From the NCBI GenBank assembly GCA_028277105.1, contig JANQHO010000056.1:1-55565 (forward strand): DNA of 55,565 nt, written 5' to 3'. Positions 17,553 to 25,051 of this stretch are shown one piece after another (positions within the stretch are counted from its first letter, which is position 1; every line of letters starts with the position of its first letter). This stretch comes from Owenweeksia sp. (GTDB taxonomy: Bacteria > Bacteroidota > Bacteroidia > Flavobacteriales > Schleiferiaceae). Below the pieces are notes generated by a model that saw only the letters and a program-made list of their open reading frames with translations, had not been told where the DNA came from and searched no databases. The position numbers were made by a program, and so were the translations under genes.

Positions 17553-17874
17553 ATGAGCTTTTCCTATTAATCTGACTCTGTTTAGAAGGAAAATTTGAGG
17601 CATGAGCATGTTTATGTAAATTGATTCTTTATCTTATAAGATGCACAAGAAAAATTAGATATTTAAAGGAATAATCAAAATGGACTTAAACCCTATTCCA
17701 TGATGGAATATTATCCAATCAATACTTTCAAATTAATTCAAATTTCTCAAATTCTTAACTATTATTAAATGCATAAATATGGAAATAAATAAACAAATAA
17801 AATAATGATTCTATCTTTTAATTCAATTTTCATATTTAGAATAACTGATCATATTAATATATTTTAAATCACTT
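17535..17874. other. AT-rich intergenic region
   Basis: About 340 bp with very high A+T between the NeuD-like pseudogene and the next glycosyltransferase. Many short A/T runs and stops in all frames. I see no gene, no convincing hairpin terminator and no exact TAnnTTTG promoter, although a promoter for the glycosyltransferase at 17875 should lie here. Confidence 0.6.
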
Positions 17875-18987
17875 ATGAAAATATTAATGTTTCACGGTCG
17901 TGCCGGAGGTCATAATATAATTCCTTTTTTAGAATTTTTTAACTCTAGTAACGAACATAAGTTGACCTTCTTCTATTCAAATGATCGAACTTTTTTCCCT
18001 GAAAAAGAAAATATATCATTCCATAAACTTTCCTTCTCCCTTTCAAGTTTTCTCAACTTCTTAAAGCTAACCCGAAAGCCTTATGACTTGATCTGGTACC
18101 ACGGAGGACACAGTGCTTTTATTTTTTATCTGTTCACTAAACTGAGAAATAGAAAGTCTAAGTTTATTTTCAATGTATGGAACGAATGGCTTATTCATAA
18201 AGCTAAAAAAGGAGGCATTAAGGGCTGGCTCTTTAAATCAGCTATCAAAAACTCTGATGTCATACACTGCAACTGGCACGGAACGGTAGAAGTATTAAAA
18301 TCTACGGGATGGAATAACAATATAAAAGTTTTTTACTGGGGCTTGCACAGACAGTATTTTGAAAGCGCTGAAAATCATGAATTACAGGAAGAAACCCGAA
18401 ACTTTGTTTCTGTATTGCCCTCTGATAAGATTAAGTTCTTTTTTCCTAAAAGCATTAGCTCCAATAGTAGGCACGACCTAATAGTTGATGCTGCTAAAAT
18501 TTTGCAGGATAGTGGTATTCATAACTTTATTGTCTATTTCTGGATTGGTAATACCAATGATCCTGAATTAATGGATAGATATGAAAATGATATCATTAAC
18601 AAAGGAGTTCAGGAAAACGTTAAACTCACAAAACACAGTTTTCTACCTTTTCACGACTTGATATACATATGGAAACATATGGATAGCGGTTTGCAAATAG
18701 CTGCCAATGAACAATTATCTACTACTCTTTTGGAACCTTTATTCTTTCAAAAAGAAATAGTTGCAACTGATATACTCCCTTACAGAATTTTTAATGAAAA
18801 ATTTCCAGTGAATATCCCGCTAATAAAAATTGATGCTAATGAAATAGCTGATGCTATGGGTAAGATTATTAAGGGAGAAAAAACCGATGAAGATTTATTG
18901 CAGCTTAGGCAACAGGTAGTAGCTGAAAATTTTGACATGCAAAAAAACTTGAGCAAGATTTTGGATTACTATAAAAAAAATCCCTAA
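17875..18987 (+). CDS. Glycosyltransferase (GT-B fold, GT4-like)
   Basis: A 370-residue putative glycosyltransferase starting MKILMFHGRAGGHNIIPFLEFF, where the GRAGG loop lies in the position of the glycine-rich loop of GT-B enzymes. A DLIWYHGGHSAF segment (about 70-80) follows. In the C-terminal domain, HSFLPFHDLIYIWKHMDSGLQIAANEQLSTTLLEPLFFQKEIVATDILPYR (about 247-297) is equivalent to the EX7E donor-binding stretch; LSTTLLEPLF carries the first Glu. No membrane helix. It is the only intact plus-strand gene of this stretch, with its stop 3 bp from the convergent nucleotidyltransferase gene. The sequence is AT-rich. Donor and acceptor are unknown. Confidence 0.78.
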   Translation: MKILMFHGRAGGHNIIPFLEFFNSSNEHKLTFFYSNDRTFFPEKENISFHKLSFSLSSFLNFLKLTRKPYDLIWYHGGHSAFIFYLFTKLRNRKSKFIFNVWNEWLIHKAKKGGIKGWLFKSAIKNSDVIHCNWHGTVEVLKSTGWNNNIKVFYWGLHRQYFESAENHELQEETRNFVSVLPSDKIKFFFPKSISSNSRHDLIVDAAKILQDSGIHNFIVYFWIGNTNDPELMDRYENDIINKGVQENVKLTKHSFLPFHDLIYIWKHMDSGLQIAANEQLSTTLLEPLFFQKEIVATDILPYRIFNEKFPVNIPLIKIDANEIADAMGKIIKGEKTDEDLLQLRQQVVAENFDMQKNLSKILDYYKKNP

Positions 18988-18990
18988 AGT

Positions 18991-20070
18991 TTAGTCAAAA
19001 ATATTGTCTGACAATATTTTTCGGGTTCTATTATATTCACTCCAAACCCCTATATCCATCCAGGAGCCTTCACTTACTGGGAAAACGCCAACTTTACCAC
19101 CCCTTTCCAAAATCTTTTCCATTAGATGAGTGATATGAAAAAATTCATTTTCAGGGATTTCCTTAAGTAATTCAGGTTCCAAAATATACATTCCAGAGTT
19201 TACCTGAAATGTCAATTCTGGCTTTTCTGAAACCCCGGTTAACACTCCATTTTCTTTAGTTTCCAGTACCCCATAAGGAATTGGATAATGCTTTAGTGCA
19301 GCCACAAGTGTAAGTTCATTACCTTCCTTTTTGTGATATTTATATATCTCTGAATAATCCTCTTCAATAATGATATCACAGTTAGTCACAAAAAACGTTG
19401 CCTGTAATTTTTCTTTCAACATATATAAACTACCAGCCGTGCCCAATGGCTTATCTTCTAATACATAAGATAAGTTGTAGTCCTTTTCTACCTGATTAAA
19501 ATAACTTTCAATCATTTCCGATTTATAATTTACTGTCATATAAAAGTTACTGGCACCCATTAGCTTGAAACGATCAATAATTACTTCTACAATAGGCTTT
19601 TCATCAATGGGCACTAAAGCTTTGGGAATAATATTGGTAATAGGTTTTAAGCGGGTCCCTTTTCCTCCAGCCATTATAACCACAGGCACATCCAAATCTC
19701 CTTTAAAGCGTTTATAAGCTTCAGCAAACACATCGTCCCAATGGTAAATATTTACAATTTCTTTTTGATCGTTCAACACGGGTAGCATTTCCATCCTGAA
19801 CTTTAGCATCCTTGCTTTTATTTCTTCAAAGGATTCACTTTCATAAGCCAACCTTATATTCTCCCTTAAAACTCCTTCAATGGGTTCCGTTAGAGCTTTG
19901 CCTTTTAAGATGGCACGTTGTATATCTCCAATGCTCAGTAGGCTATAGAATGCTTTATCCTTAAAAACAAGCAAAAGCTTTTTCTTATACTCATCCATTA
20001 ACTTTATAGCTTCCAGAATGGAGGAACCTTTGTCAATGCTGAGTTTTTTGATTGTTTCTTCTTTATTCAT
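18991..20070 (-). CDS. CBS-domain sugar-1-phosphate nucleotidyltransferase (PtmE-like)
   Basis: A 359-residue protein with two parts. An N-terminal CBS pair (about residues 1-115; ...SILEAIKLMDEYKKKLLLVF...DIQRAILKG...) is followed by a nucleotidyltransferase domain with VVIMAGGKGTRLKPITNIIPKALVPI, the glycine-rich nucleotide-binding signature of the GlmU/RmlA/ManC class. Later LVVTNCDIIIEEDY-like text (read here as FFVTNCDIIIEEDY) carries the metal-binding Asp. The same architecture is found in Campylobacter PtmE, a GDP-glucosamine-forming enzyme of legionaminate synthesis; the nucleotide used here is not proven. ATG at 20070 is preferred over the upstream in-frame ATG at 20115, which would overlap the truncated sulfotransferase and add 15 atypical residues. 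Last gene of a five-gene minus-strand operon. Confidence 0.85.
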   Translation of the reverse strand: MNKEETIKKLSIDKGSSILEAIKLMDEYKKKLLLVFKDKAFYSLLSIGDIQRAILKGKALTEPIEGVLRENIRLAYESESFEEIKARMLKFRMEMLPVLNDQKEIVNIYHWDDVFAEAYKRFKGDLDVPVVIMAGGKGTRLKPITNIIPKALVPIDEKPIVEVIIDRFKLMGASNFYMTVNYKSEMIESYFNQVEKDYNLSYVLEDKPLGTAGSLYMLKEKLQATFFVTNCDIIIEEDYSEIYKYHKKEGNELTLVAALKHYPIPYGVLETKENGVLTGVSEKPELTFQVNSGMYILEPELLKEIPENEFFHITHLMEKILERGGKVGVFPVSEGSWMDIGVWSEYNRTRKILSDNIFD

Positions 20071-20099
20071 TTTATCAAAACTATGGGATAAGCTTTTTT

Positions 20100-20477
20100 T
20101 CACCCAGGCACCCATTTGTTATTATGCTCATAATTGGATACTAACCTATCAACAGGATTTCTTAAAAGGACTATGAATTTTATATCGGATAAATGTTCTT
20201 TGACCCTTCGGGCTATCAAGGCGCGGTATATATACATAGAAGTAGCTTCACCGGTTATCTCATCACTCTTTGTCTGGGGAAACCTTGAATAATACCAATC
20301 TATACCCCTATCATGAAAATTGTCAAAAAAGTGGAGTTCCTTGGTAGCATAATCTTTATCGTAACCTTCTCCATTACCAGGGGTATCTATAGCTTTAGGG
20401 TGCTGGATCAAATAATTATAGAGCGAAGTAGTTCCACATTTAGTTTCTCCAATCAATATAAAATCAAGCTTTCCCAT
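20100..20477 (-). pseudogene. Truncated sulfotransferase
   Basis: A 125-residue reading frame with a good sulfotransferase N-terminus: the PAPS loop FILIGETKCGTTSLYNYL (6-23) and the 3'-phosphate-binding motif LLRNPVDRLVSNYEHN (104-119). It stops six residues later (KWVPG, TGA at 20100-20102). Members of this family run to about 280-300 residues, so more than half of the domain, including the distal substrate and PAPS-closing loop, is missing. Only 29 bp separate the stop from the next start codon, so the rest has been deleted and not merely shifted out of frame. It follows the LegC-like gene by 1 bp. It is probably inactive, though it could still be translated as part of the operon. Confidence 0.8.
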
Positions 20478-20478
20478 T

Positions 20479-21639
20479 TTATTGAATCACGCTACTGGGA
20501 ATATTAACTAACCTATCAAATAACCACTTGCTATGTGTATCAGAATGAACAATAGAATTTCTGAATTCAGGTAAATTATGCATTAAATTCCAAGCTGGAC
20601 GGGTCATTACACCCTGATCATTAGTAATTTTGAGAAATTCGTCCCTTATTTCTCTATTTTCCAATAAGACTACATTTAACCAAAAGTTAGATATGCAATT
20701 TTCCGGTTCTTGAAAGAATTCTATTTCTTCTAACTTGTTGAAATAAGCCTGGTACTTTTGAGACAACTCCCTCTTATTGACCAAAAAGCTTTCCAACTCT
20801 TCCAATTGACCTAATAATAAGGCTGCATTGATATTAGGCATCCGATAATTGTAAGCCAACTCATCATGGTAAAACTCATATGGATGAGCCACTTTAGCCA
20901 CAGTACTTAAATGTTTGGCGTATTTAGCCAATTCTTCATCATTGGTAACGATCATACCACCACCACCACTGGTAACCACTTTATTTCCATTAAAACTAAA
21001 AGCCGAAACCTTTCCGTGCTGGCCAACGTGCTTTCCTTTATAATGGCTACCTACAGCTTCCGCAGCATCTTCCACTAAAGTTAAATTATAATGATCGCAC
21101 AATTCTTTGATCTCATCCAACTCTAATGGGTGGCCAAAAGTGTGCATTGGCATACAAGCCGCTATTCTTTTACCACTTGTTTTATTGTAAAGACGTCCAT
21201 CCTTTACAATTGTGCTACTTTCTAAAAAGTCCTTTAATGACTCTGCTGATAATCCAAGTGTTCTGAGAGAAACATCCACAAAAACAGGATTGGCATTGAG
21301 GTATCTTATAGCGTTGCAGGTGGCTACAAATGTTAAGGGTTGAGTAATTACCTCATCACCAGCTTTCACACCAGCTACCCTAAGCGCCAAGTGTAGGGCA
21401 CTGGTACCATTAACTACAGCTACAGCATAATCTGCTCCCACAATTTCAGCAAACCTTTTTTCTGCCTCGCCAACAAACTTTCCTACAGAAGAAACAAAAG
21501 TTGAATCAATACATTCATTGAGGTATTTTTTTTCATTTCCCCTAAACAAAGGAGCATGTAATGGGATAAAATCTTTGGTTTGATATAAACCTCTAATGAA
21601 GTCTGTTACTTCATTAAATGTTTTTGTATTTCTGCTCAT
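20479..21639 (-). CDS. LegC-like PLP-dependent sugar aminotransferase (DegT/DnrJ/EryC1/StrS)
   Basis: About 386 residues from the ATG at 21639, chosen because MSRNTKTFNEVTDFIRGLY matches LegC-type starts; an ATG 24 bases upstream (21663) is also open. The family signature is clear: GTSALHLALRVAGVKAGDEVITQPLTFVATCNAI, LVEDAAEAVGSHYKGKHVG (PLP-pyridine Asp) and SFNGNKVVTSGGGGMIVT with the Schiff-base lysine in GNK. It ends NIPSSV, as LegC proteins do. These enzymes aminate a 4-keto sugar nucleotide, in LegC on the route to legionaminic acid. It overlaps the end of the SDR gene by 26 bases. No nonulosonate synthase (NeuB/LegI) or CMP-transferase is in the window, so the final product may be a simple 4-amino sugar. 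Confidence 0.85.
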   Translation of the reverse strand: MSRNTKTFNEVTDFIRGLYQTKDFIPLHAPLFRGNEKKYLNECIDSTFVSSVGKFVGEAEKRFAEIVGADYAVAVVNGTSALHLALRVAGVKAGDEVITQPLTFVATCNAIRYLNANPVFVDVSLRTLGLSAESLKDFLESSTIVKDGRLYNKTSGKRIAACMPMHTFGHPLELDEIKELCDHYNLTLVEDAAEAVGSHYKGKHVGQHGKVSAFSFNGNKVVTSGGGGMIVTNDEELAKYAKHLSTVAKVAHPYEFYHDELAYNYRMPNINAALLLGQLEELESFLVNKRELSQKYQAYFNKLEEIEFFQEPENCISNFWLNVVLLENREIRDEFLKITNDQGVMTRPAWNLMHNLPEFRNSIVHSDTHSKWLFDRLVNIPSSVIQ

Positions 21640-22591
21640 CTGGGTTAGATACAAAGCCATCATCTATAGCTTTTTTCAAATTCCTAATTCCTTCCGGTAC
21701 TTTGATTGTGATATCAAAGTCGAGGACTTCTTTTATTCTTTTGAAAGTCACGCGGTAGTCGCGCGGATCCTCATCTTTTTTAACGTACTTAATTTTGGCT
21801 TCTGGCATAACCTTCACGATCTCGTCCACTATCATTTGTTTTTGATAGTTTTCTGAAGTTTCGCCAACATTAAATACCTCAAAAGCAACTTTTGCTTCCG
21901 GAGCTTCAATAACCGCAATTACTGAACGGGCTAAATCACGAACGTGGCAATAAGGTCTCCAAAACTGTTCACCAAAAACTACCAATTCCCTTCCTAGAGC
22001 TAGCTCTTTAGTAAACTCATTTACCGTTAAATCAAAACGAACCCTGGGAGAAAGGCCATAAACTGTGGAAAACCTTAAACAGGTAGGTTTAGTTTTATTG
22101 GGTTTGTCTTGCCCTAAAAGAAACTTTTCAAAAGCTACTTTGGTTTCAGCGTATAAGGAGACTGGTGCCAGTTTAGAATCTTCACTTATATATTGTGATG
22201 GATCATCCATCTTACCGTAATTACTACAGGTACTGGCAAAAACAAAACGTTCTACCCCAGCCTTATTTGCCAGTTCATAAAACTTTTTAGACCCTTCTAA
22301 ATTGGTATCCCTGGCTAAGTCAGGACTCTTGGCACAAGCAGGATCACCAACAATGGCAGCAAGGTGAGCAACGGCATTAATACCTTCCATAGCATGCTCT
22401 ACAGCATTACTATCTCTTATATCACCTTTAACAAATTCAAAGTTTGGATGCTCAAGAAGGTCAATAATGGATTCCCCTCCATACATTAAATTATCTATTA
22501 CCCTTACGTGGTATCCTTTTTCCAAAAGTATTCTTACCAGTACCGAGCCTATATAACCGGCTCCTCCACTTACTAATATTTTTTTAGTCAT
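21614..22591 (-). CDS. NAD-dependent epimerase/dehydratase (extended SDR)
   Basis: A 325-residue extended short-chain dehydrogenase acting on a nucleotide sugar. The NAD-binding GGAGYIG is at 9-15, with Asp33 after the second strand suggesting NAD preference. The catalytic pair YAETK is at 147-151, with ASTCSNYG (119-126) as the upstream Ser/Thr strand. The likely role is a 4,6-dehydratase, a 4-epimerase or a ketoreductase supplying the LegC-like aminotransferase; the TCSNYG variant is common in uncharacterised sugar-modifying SDRs, so I do not name a reaction. It starts 8 bases inside the end of the deacetylase-like gene and overlaps the aminotransferase gene, so the operon is tightly coupled. 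Confidence 0.85.
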   Translation of the reverse strand: MTKKILVSGGAGYIGSVLVRILLEKGYHVRVIDNLMYGGESIIDLLEHPNFEFVKGDIRDSNAVEHAMEGINAVAHLAAIVGDPACAKSPDLARDTNLEGSKKFYELANKAGVERFVFASTCSNYGKMDDPSQYISEDSKLAPVSLYAETKVAFEKFLLGQDKPNKTKPTCLRFSTVYGLSPRVRFDLTVNEFTKELALGRELVVFGEQFWRPYCHVRDLARSVIAVIEAPEAKVAFEVFNVGETSENYQKQMIVDEIVKVMPEAKIKYVKKDEDPRDYRVTFKRIKEVLDFDITIKVPEGIRNLKKAIDDGFVSNPDEQKYKNI

Positions 22592-23642
22592 TTAAAAACG
22601 CCTGATATTTCACAAATTCAATTTCTTTTCTTTCTGATGCCCAATCCAGAAATTTTTCTAACTCCTTTTCATTGGCAAAAGTCTTGGGGTGGCTTATTGC
22701 AACAATTGGGGTTAGTTTTTCGCTGTGCTTGTATCTCTCTAAAGCATGCTGTGCAAAGTAAATCATTTCTTCACTAGACACAGCATCGCTAAAATTGAAC
22801 ATTGACCTTGAATTTTTTAGTAAGGAGAATACTTTTTCAAGCTTACCTTTTCCTGCTATAGCCAAGGCACTACCTTCACAACCAGTAGGTTTTATTGCAA
22901 GACCCTTACTTTTTCTCAACCTAAGGAAATTCAACTTTTTATACAATGATACTGGGGCTGTAAAAATTGGAATCTCTTTGATATCTCCTTTTGGAGTATT
23001 CTCATTGACCATGTCATTGATCCTCCACATCGGTAAATCCGGAGCTTTCACAAAATCATAATAGGTATAACTATCCTTATATCTCAAACCTGTGGCAACA
23101 GAAGAATCAAGTAAAAAACCATTCCCTTTCATGGCCTTCAAAACATATGCTTCCGGCTGTATGCTCCAGGCCCCTGCTCTAAAAATATTGCATTCGTACT
23201 TGGAGTTAACCTGTTGACCAATCTCTTCCAGCGTATCCTTTCCCCGCTTAAAGAGTTCCTTTAAACCTATCCCTTTAGTACTTTCATAAGGTAACAAGCC
23301 TGTCCTCCAATATTCAAAGTTCAGTATCCATTTCTCGTTTTCATACTTATAGTTGAGCCATTGTGGATGAAAGTGGAGTTGGACATCATGCCCCCTGCTA
23401 ATAAGCTGCTTTAGTTGGGTTCGTATTTTACCAGCCCAATCTTCTTTTAGGTTCCCTTTCTTAAATTCTGCATCAAAGGCCCAATACTCGCATACATCTA
23501 AAAAAACTGTGAGGGGTACCTTATACTTTTCCAGTATGCCGGCCATTCTTTCAGTTGGCTCCAACATACATTTTTCAACACAGCCGGTACCATTGCCAAA
23601 AATTTCGTAATCAGTAGTAAGTATTAAACCTAGCTTAGCCAT
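22584..23642 (-). CDS. NodB-like polysaccharide deacetylase-related protein
   Basis: A 352-residue protein with features of the NodB/carbohydrate esterase 4 barrel: an early strand ILTTDYEIF (7-15) in the place of the TFDDG metal-binding motif, EKYKVPLTVFLDVCEYW (38-54), and GHDVQLHFHPQW (84-95), which supplies a metal-binding HxH. FRAGAWSIQ (near 155) corresponds to motif 3. Departures from canonical CE4 motifs mean the activity could be deacetylation or another hydrolysis of a glycan precursor. No signal peptide, so it acts in the cytoplasm, unlike peptidoglycan deacetylases. First gene of the operon; its promoter must lie in the 490-bp gap upstream. Confidence 0.75.
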   Translation of the reverse strand: MAKLGLILTTDYEIFGNGTGCVEKCMLEPTERMAGILEKYKVPLTVFLDVCEYWAFDAEFKKGNLKEDWAGKIRTQLKQLISRGHDVQLHFHPQWLNYKYENEKWILNFEYWRTGLLPYESTKGIGLKELFKRGKDTLEEIGQQVNSKYECNIFRAGAWSIQPEAYVLKAMKGNGFLLDSSVATGLRYKDSYTYYDFVKAPDLPMWRINDMVNENTPKGDIKEIPIFTAPVSLYKKLNFLRLRKSKGLAIKPTGCEGSALAIAGKGKLEKVFSLLKNSRSMFNFSDAVSSEEMIYFAQHALERYKHSEKLTPIVAISHPKTFANEKELEKFLDWASERKEIEFVKYQAFLND

Positions 23643-24135
23643 AGACTATTCAAACAAATATCTTCATTATTTAAGCACTTTTAAAAGCCTCAACAAAAAA
23701 AGCTTTTTCTTTGGCCTTACGGAAATATTCAGAACTCATGAAAAGTCATTTTGATTGCGCTTTTCACGGAACTAACCATGGTAAAGAGGTTAGCGGTTTG
23801 CAGCAATATGATTAAAAACAGGCTTACCTCTAACAATAAAGCATTTTATTTGGGGCAACACAGAAAAAGGTACTTGACTTACCAACTAACCCACCAGGTA
23901 AATAATTTAAATATTGACTTTATCCCAAAAAAATATAAGTGGCTACTACGTTTAGCCTACAACTATTATATGAAAACGGATTAATCATTTCTATTTAGAA
24001 GCACTTTTTACCTTGAGAACAGATGGTACTAGACAAAGGCCAAATATTTATGATAGACTGGAATTTTTCAGTTTTAGCCAATATTAAAAATAAGATAAGG
24101 GAATAGGTCAACAAAACAAATTAAGAAAGAGGCAA
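23643..24135. other. Gap with two doubtful small frames
   Basis: Roughly 490 bp between the deacetylase-like gene and NeuD copy B. Two small frames exist: a 22-codon minus-strand frame at 23671-23739 (MSSEYFRKAKEKAFFVEAFK then SA), and a 77-codon plus-strand frame at 23751-23984 (ending KKYKWLLRLAYNYYMKTD). Neither has a recognised domain or a convincing ribosome-binding site. They may be stumps of genes lost here: the first has the feel of an ATP-grasp N-terminus (VEAFKSA) and the second of a gene end. From about 24084 the DNA resembles the flank of NeuD copy A. Confidence 0.5.
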
Positions 24136-24811
24136 ATGGGTACAATTAAAAAGGAAGTAATAATTGCTGGTTCTTCAGGACATTTGAAAGTCATCATTGA
24201 CATTTTTGAAAAAGAAAATAAATATAAAATTCTTGGCTTATTAGACCCTAACAAGAATATTGGAGAGAAAGTATTAGGATATGAAGTAATAGGAAGAGAT
24301 GAAGATTTACCTAACTTGCTTTTAGGTAAAGACAGGTGTGAAATATTTGTTGCAATTGGCGATAATTGGCTAAGGCAAAGAATTGTTAATAAGTTAATTG
24401 CAATTTCGCCAAACATTGACTTTGCTTCTACGATACATCCTTCAGCACAGATAGGTAAAGATGTTCAAGTTGGTAAGGGGGTAGCAATAATGGCAGGTTC
24501 AATTATCAATAGCAATACAGTAATAGGAGATTTTACAATTATCAATACAAAAGCTAGTATAGATCATGATTGTGTAATGTTAAAATTTTCAAGTTTAGCA
24601 CCAAATGCAACAACAGGTGGCAATGTGATAATAGGTGAATATTCCGCTTTATCAATTAGTGCAACAGTAAAACATGGGGTTTCAATTGGAAAACATACAG
24701 TAATTGGAGCTGGCGCATTACTCATGAAAAATTGTGGTGACAATCTAATAATGTATGGTGTTCCTGCCAAAGAGATTAGAAAACGTGAAATAAGGGATAA
24801 ATATTTGTAAA
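24084..24811 (+). repeat. Direct repeat copy B (NeuD-like gene with its flank)
   Basis: Second member of the 16831-17552 repeat, in the same orientation. It carries the intact gene version. The match begins some tens of bases before the start codon and ends at the stop. I see no terminal inverted repeats or target-site duplications around either copy, so a mobile element is not demonstrated; unequal recombination or uptake of an allelic copy is as likely. Confidence 0.8.
24136..24810 (+). CDS. NeuD/PglD-like sugar acetyltransferase (copy B, intact)
   Basis: A 224-residue enzyme with an N-terminal PglD-like Rossmann domain (KKEVIIAGSSGHLKVIIDIFEKENKYKILGLLDPN, 4-38) and a C-terminal left-handed beta-helix built of hexapeptide repeats (about 105-210: VGKGVAIMAGSIINSNTVIGDFTIIN and onward). 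The catalytic His is in SIDHDC, and the end is GAGALLMKNCGDNLIMYGVPAKEI. The family transfers acetyl from acetyl-CoA to an amino or hydroxyl group of a sugar, as NeuD does for sialic acid and PglD for UDP-4-amino sugars. The latter would fit the LegC-like aminotransferase nearby, giving a 4-acetamido sugar (inference). It stands alone, opposite to the flanking operons. Confidence 0.85.
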   Translation: MGTIKKEVIIAGSSGHLKVIIDIFEKENKYKILGLLDPNKNIGEKVLGYEVIGRDEDLPNLLLGKDRCEIFVAIGDNWLRQRIVNKLIAISPNIDFASTIHPSAQIGKDVQVGKGVAIMAGSIINSNTVIGDFTIINTKASIDHDCVMLKFSSLAPNATTGGNVIIGEYSALSISATVKHGVSIGKHTVIGAGALLMKNCGDNLIMYGVPAKEIRKREIRDKYL

Positions 24812-24874
24812 GACATACTAAGTTCATTACAAAAGTTGGAATATATCTAAATTTTAGGTTAAAAAGAATTTAGT

Positions 24875-24893
24875 AGTGCATATGGTATGCACT
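24875..24893 (+). terminator. Weak hairpin downstream of NeuD copy B
   Basis: A perfect 8-bp inverted repeat (AGTGCATA, loop TGG, TATGCACT) 64 bp beyond the stop codon, followed by the T-rich AAGTCTTTATTTTATT. It could end transcription of the acetyltransferase gene, although the U-tract is interrupted. A short palindromic protein-binding site is the alternative. Confidence 0.3.
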
Positions 24894-25051
24894 TAAGTCT
24901 TTATTTTATTAAACTTTTGTTCTTCAAGCTCCATCTAAAGATTAGGTAAAAAAGTTGCTCCGCTACTCATACAATCCGTTAAAAAATGAGTTTTTTAAAT
25001 TGTTCAGGAAGTAATTCCAGCTGTTTTCCTAAAAAATTCGACCATACCTAA

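Noticed and set aside
23751..23984. 77-codon plus-strand frame as a gene
   Set aside because: No recognisable family or ribosome-binding site; kept only as a possible stump within the gap entry.
18991..24810. Complete legionaminic acid pathway
   Set aside because: Only LegC-, PtmE- and NeuD-like steps are visible; synthase (NeuB/LegI), hydrolysing epimerase and CMP-transferase are missing here.
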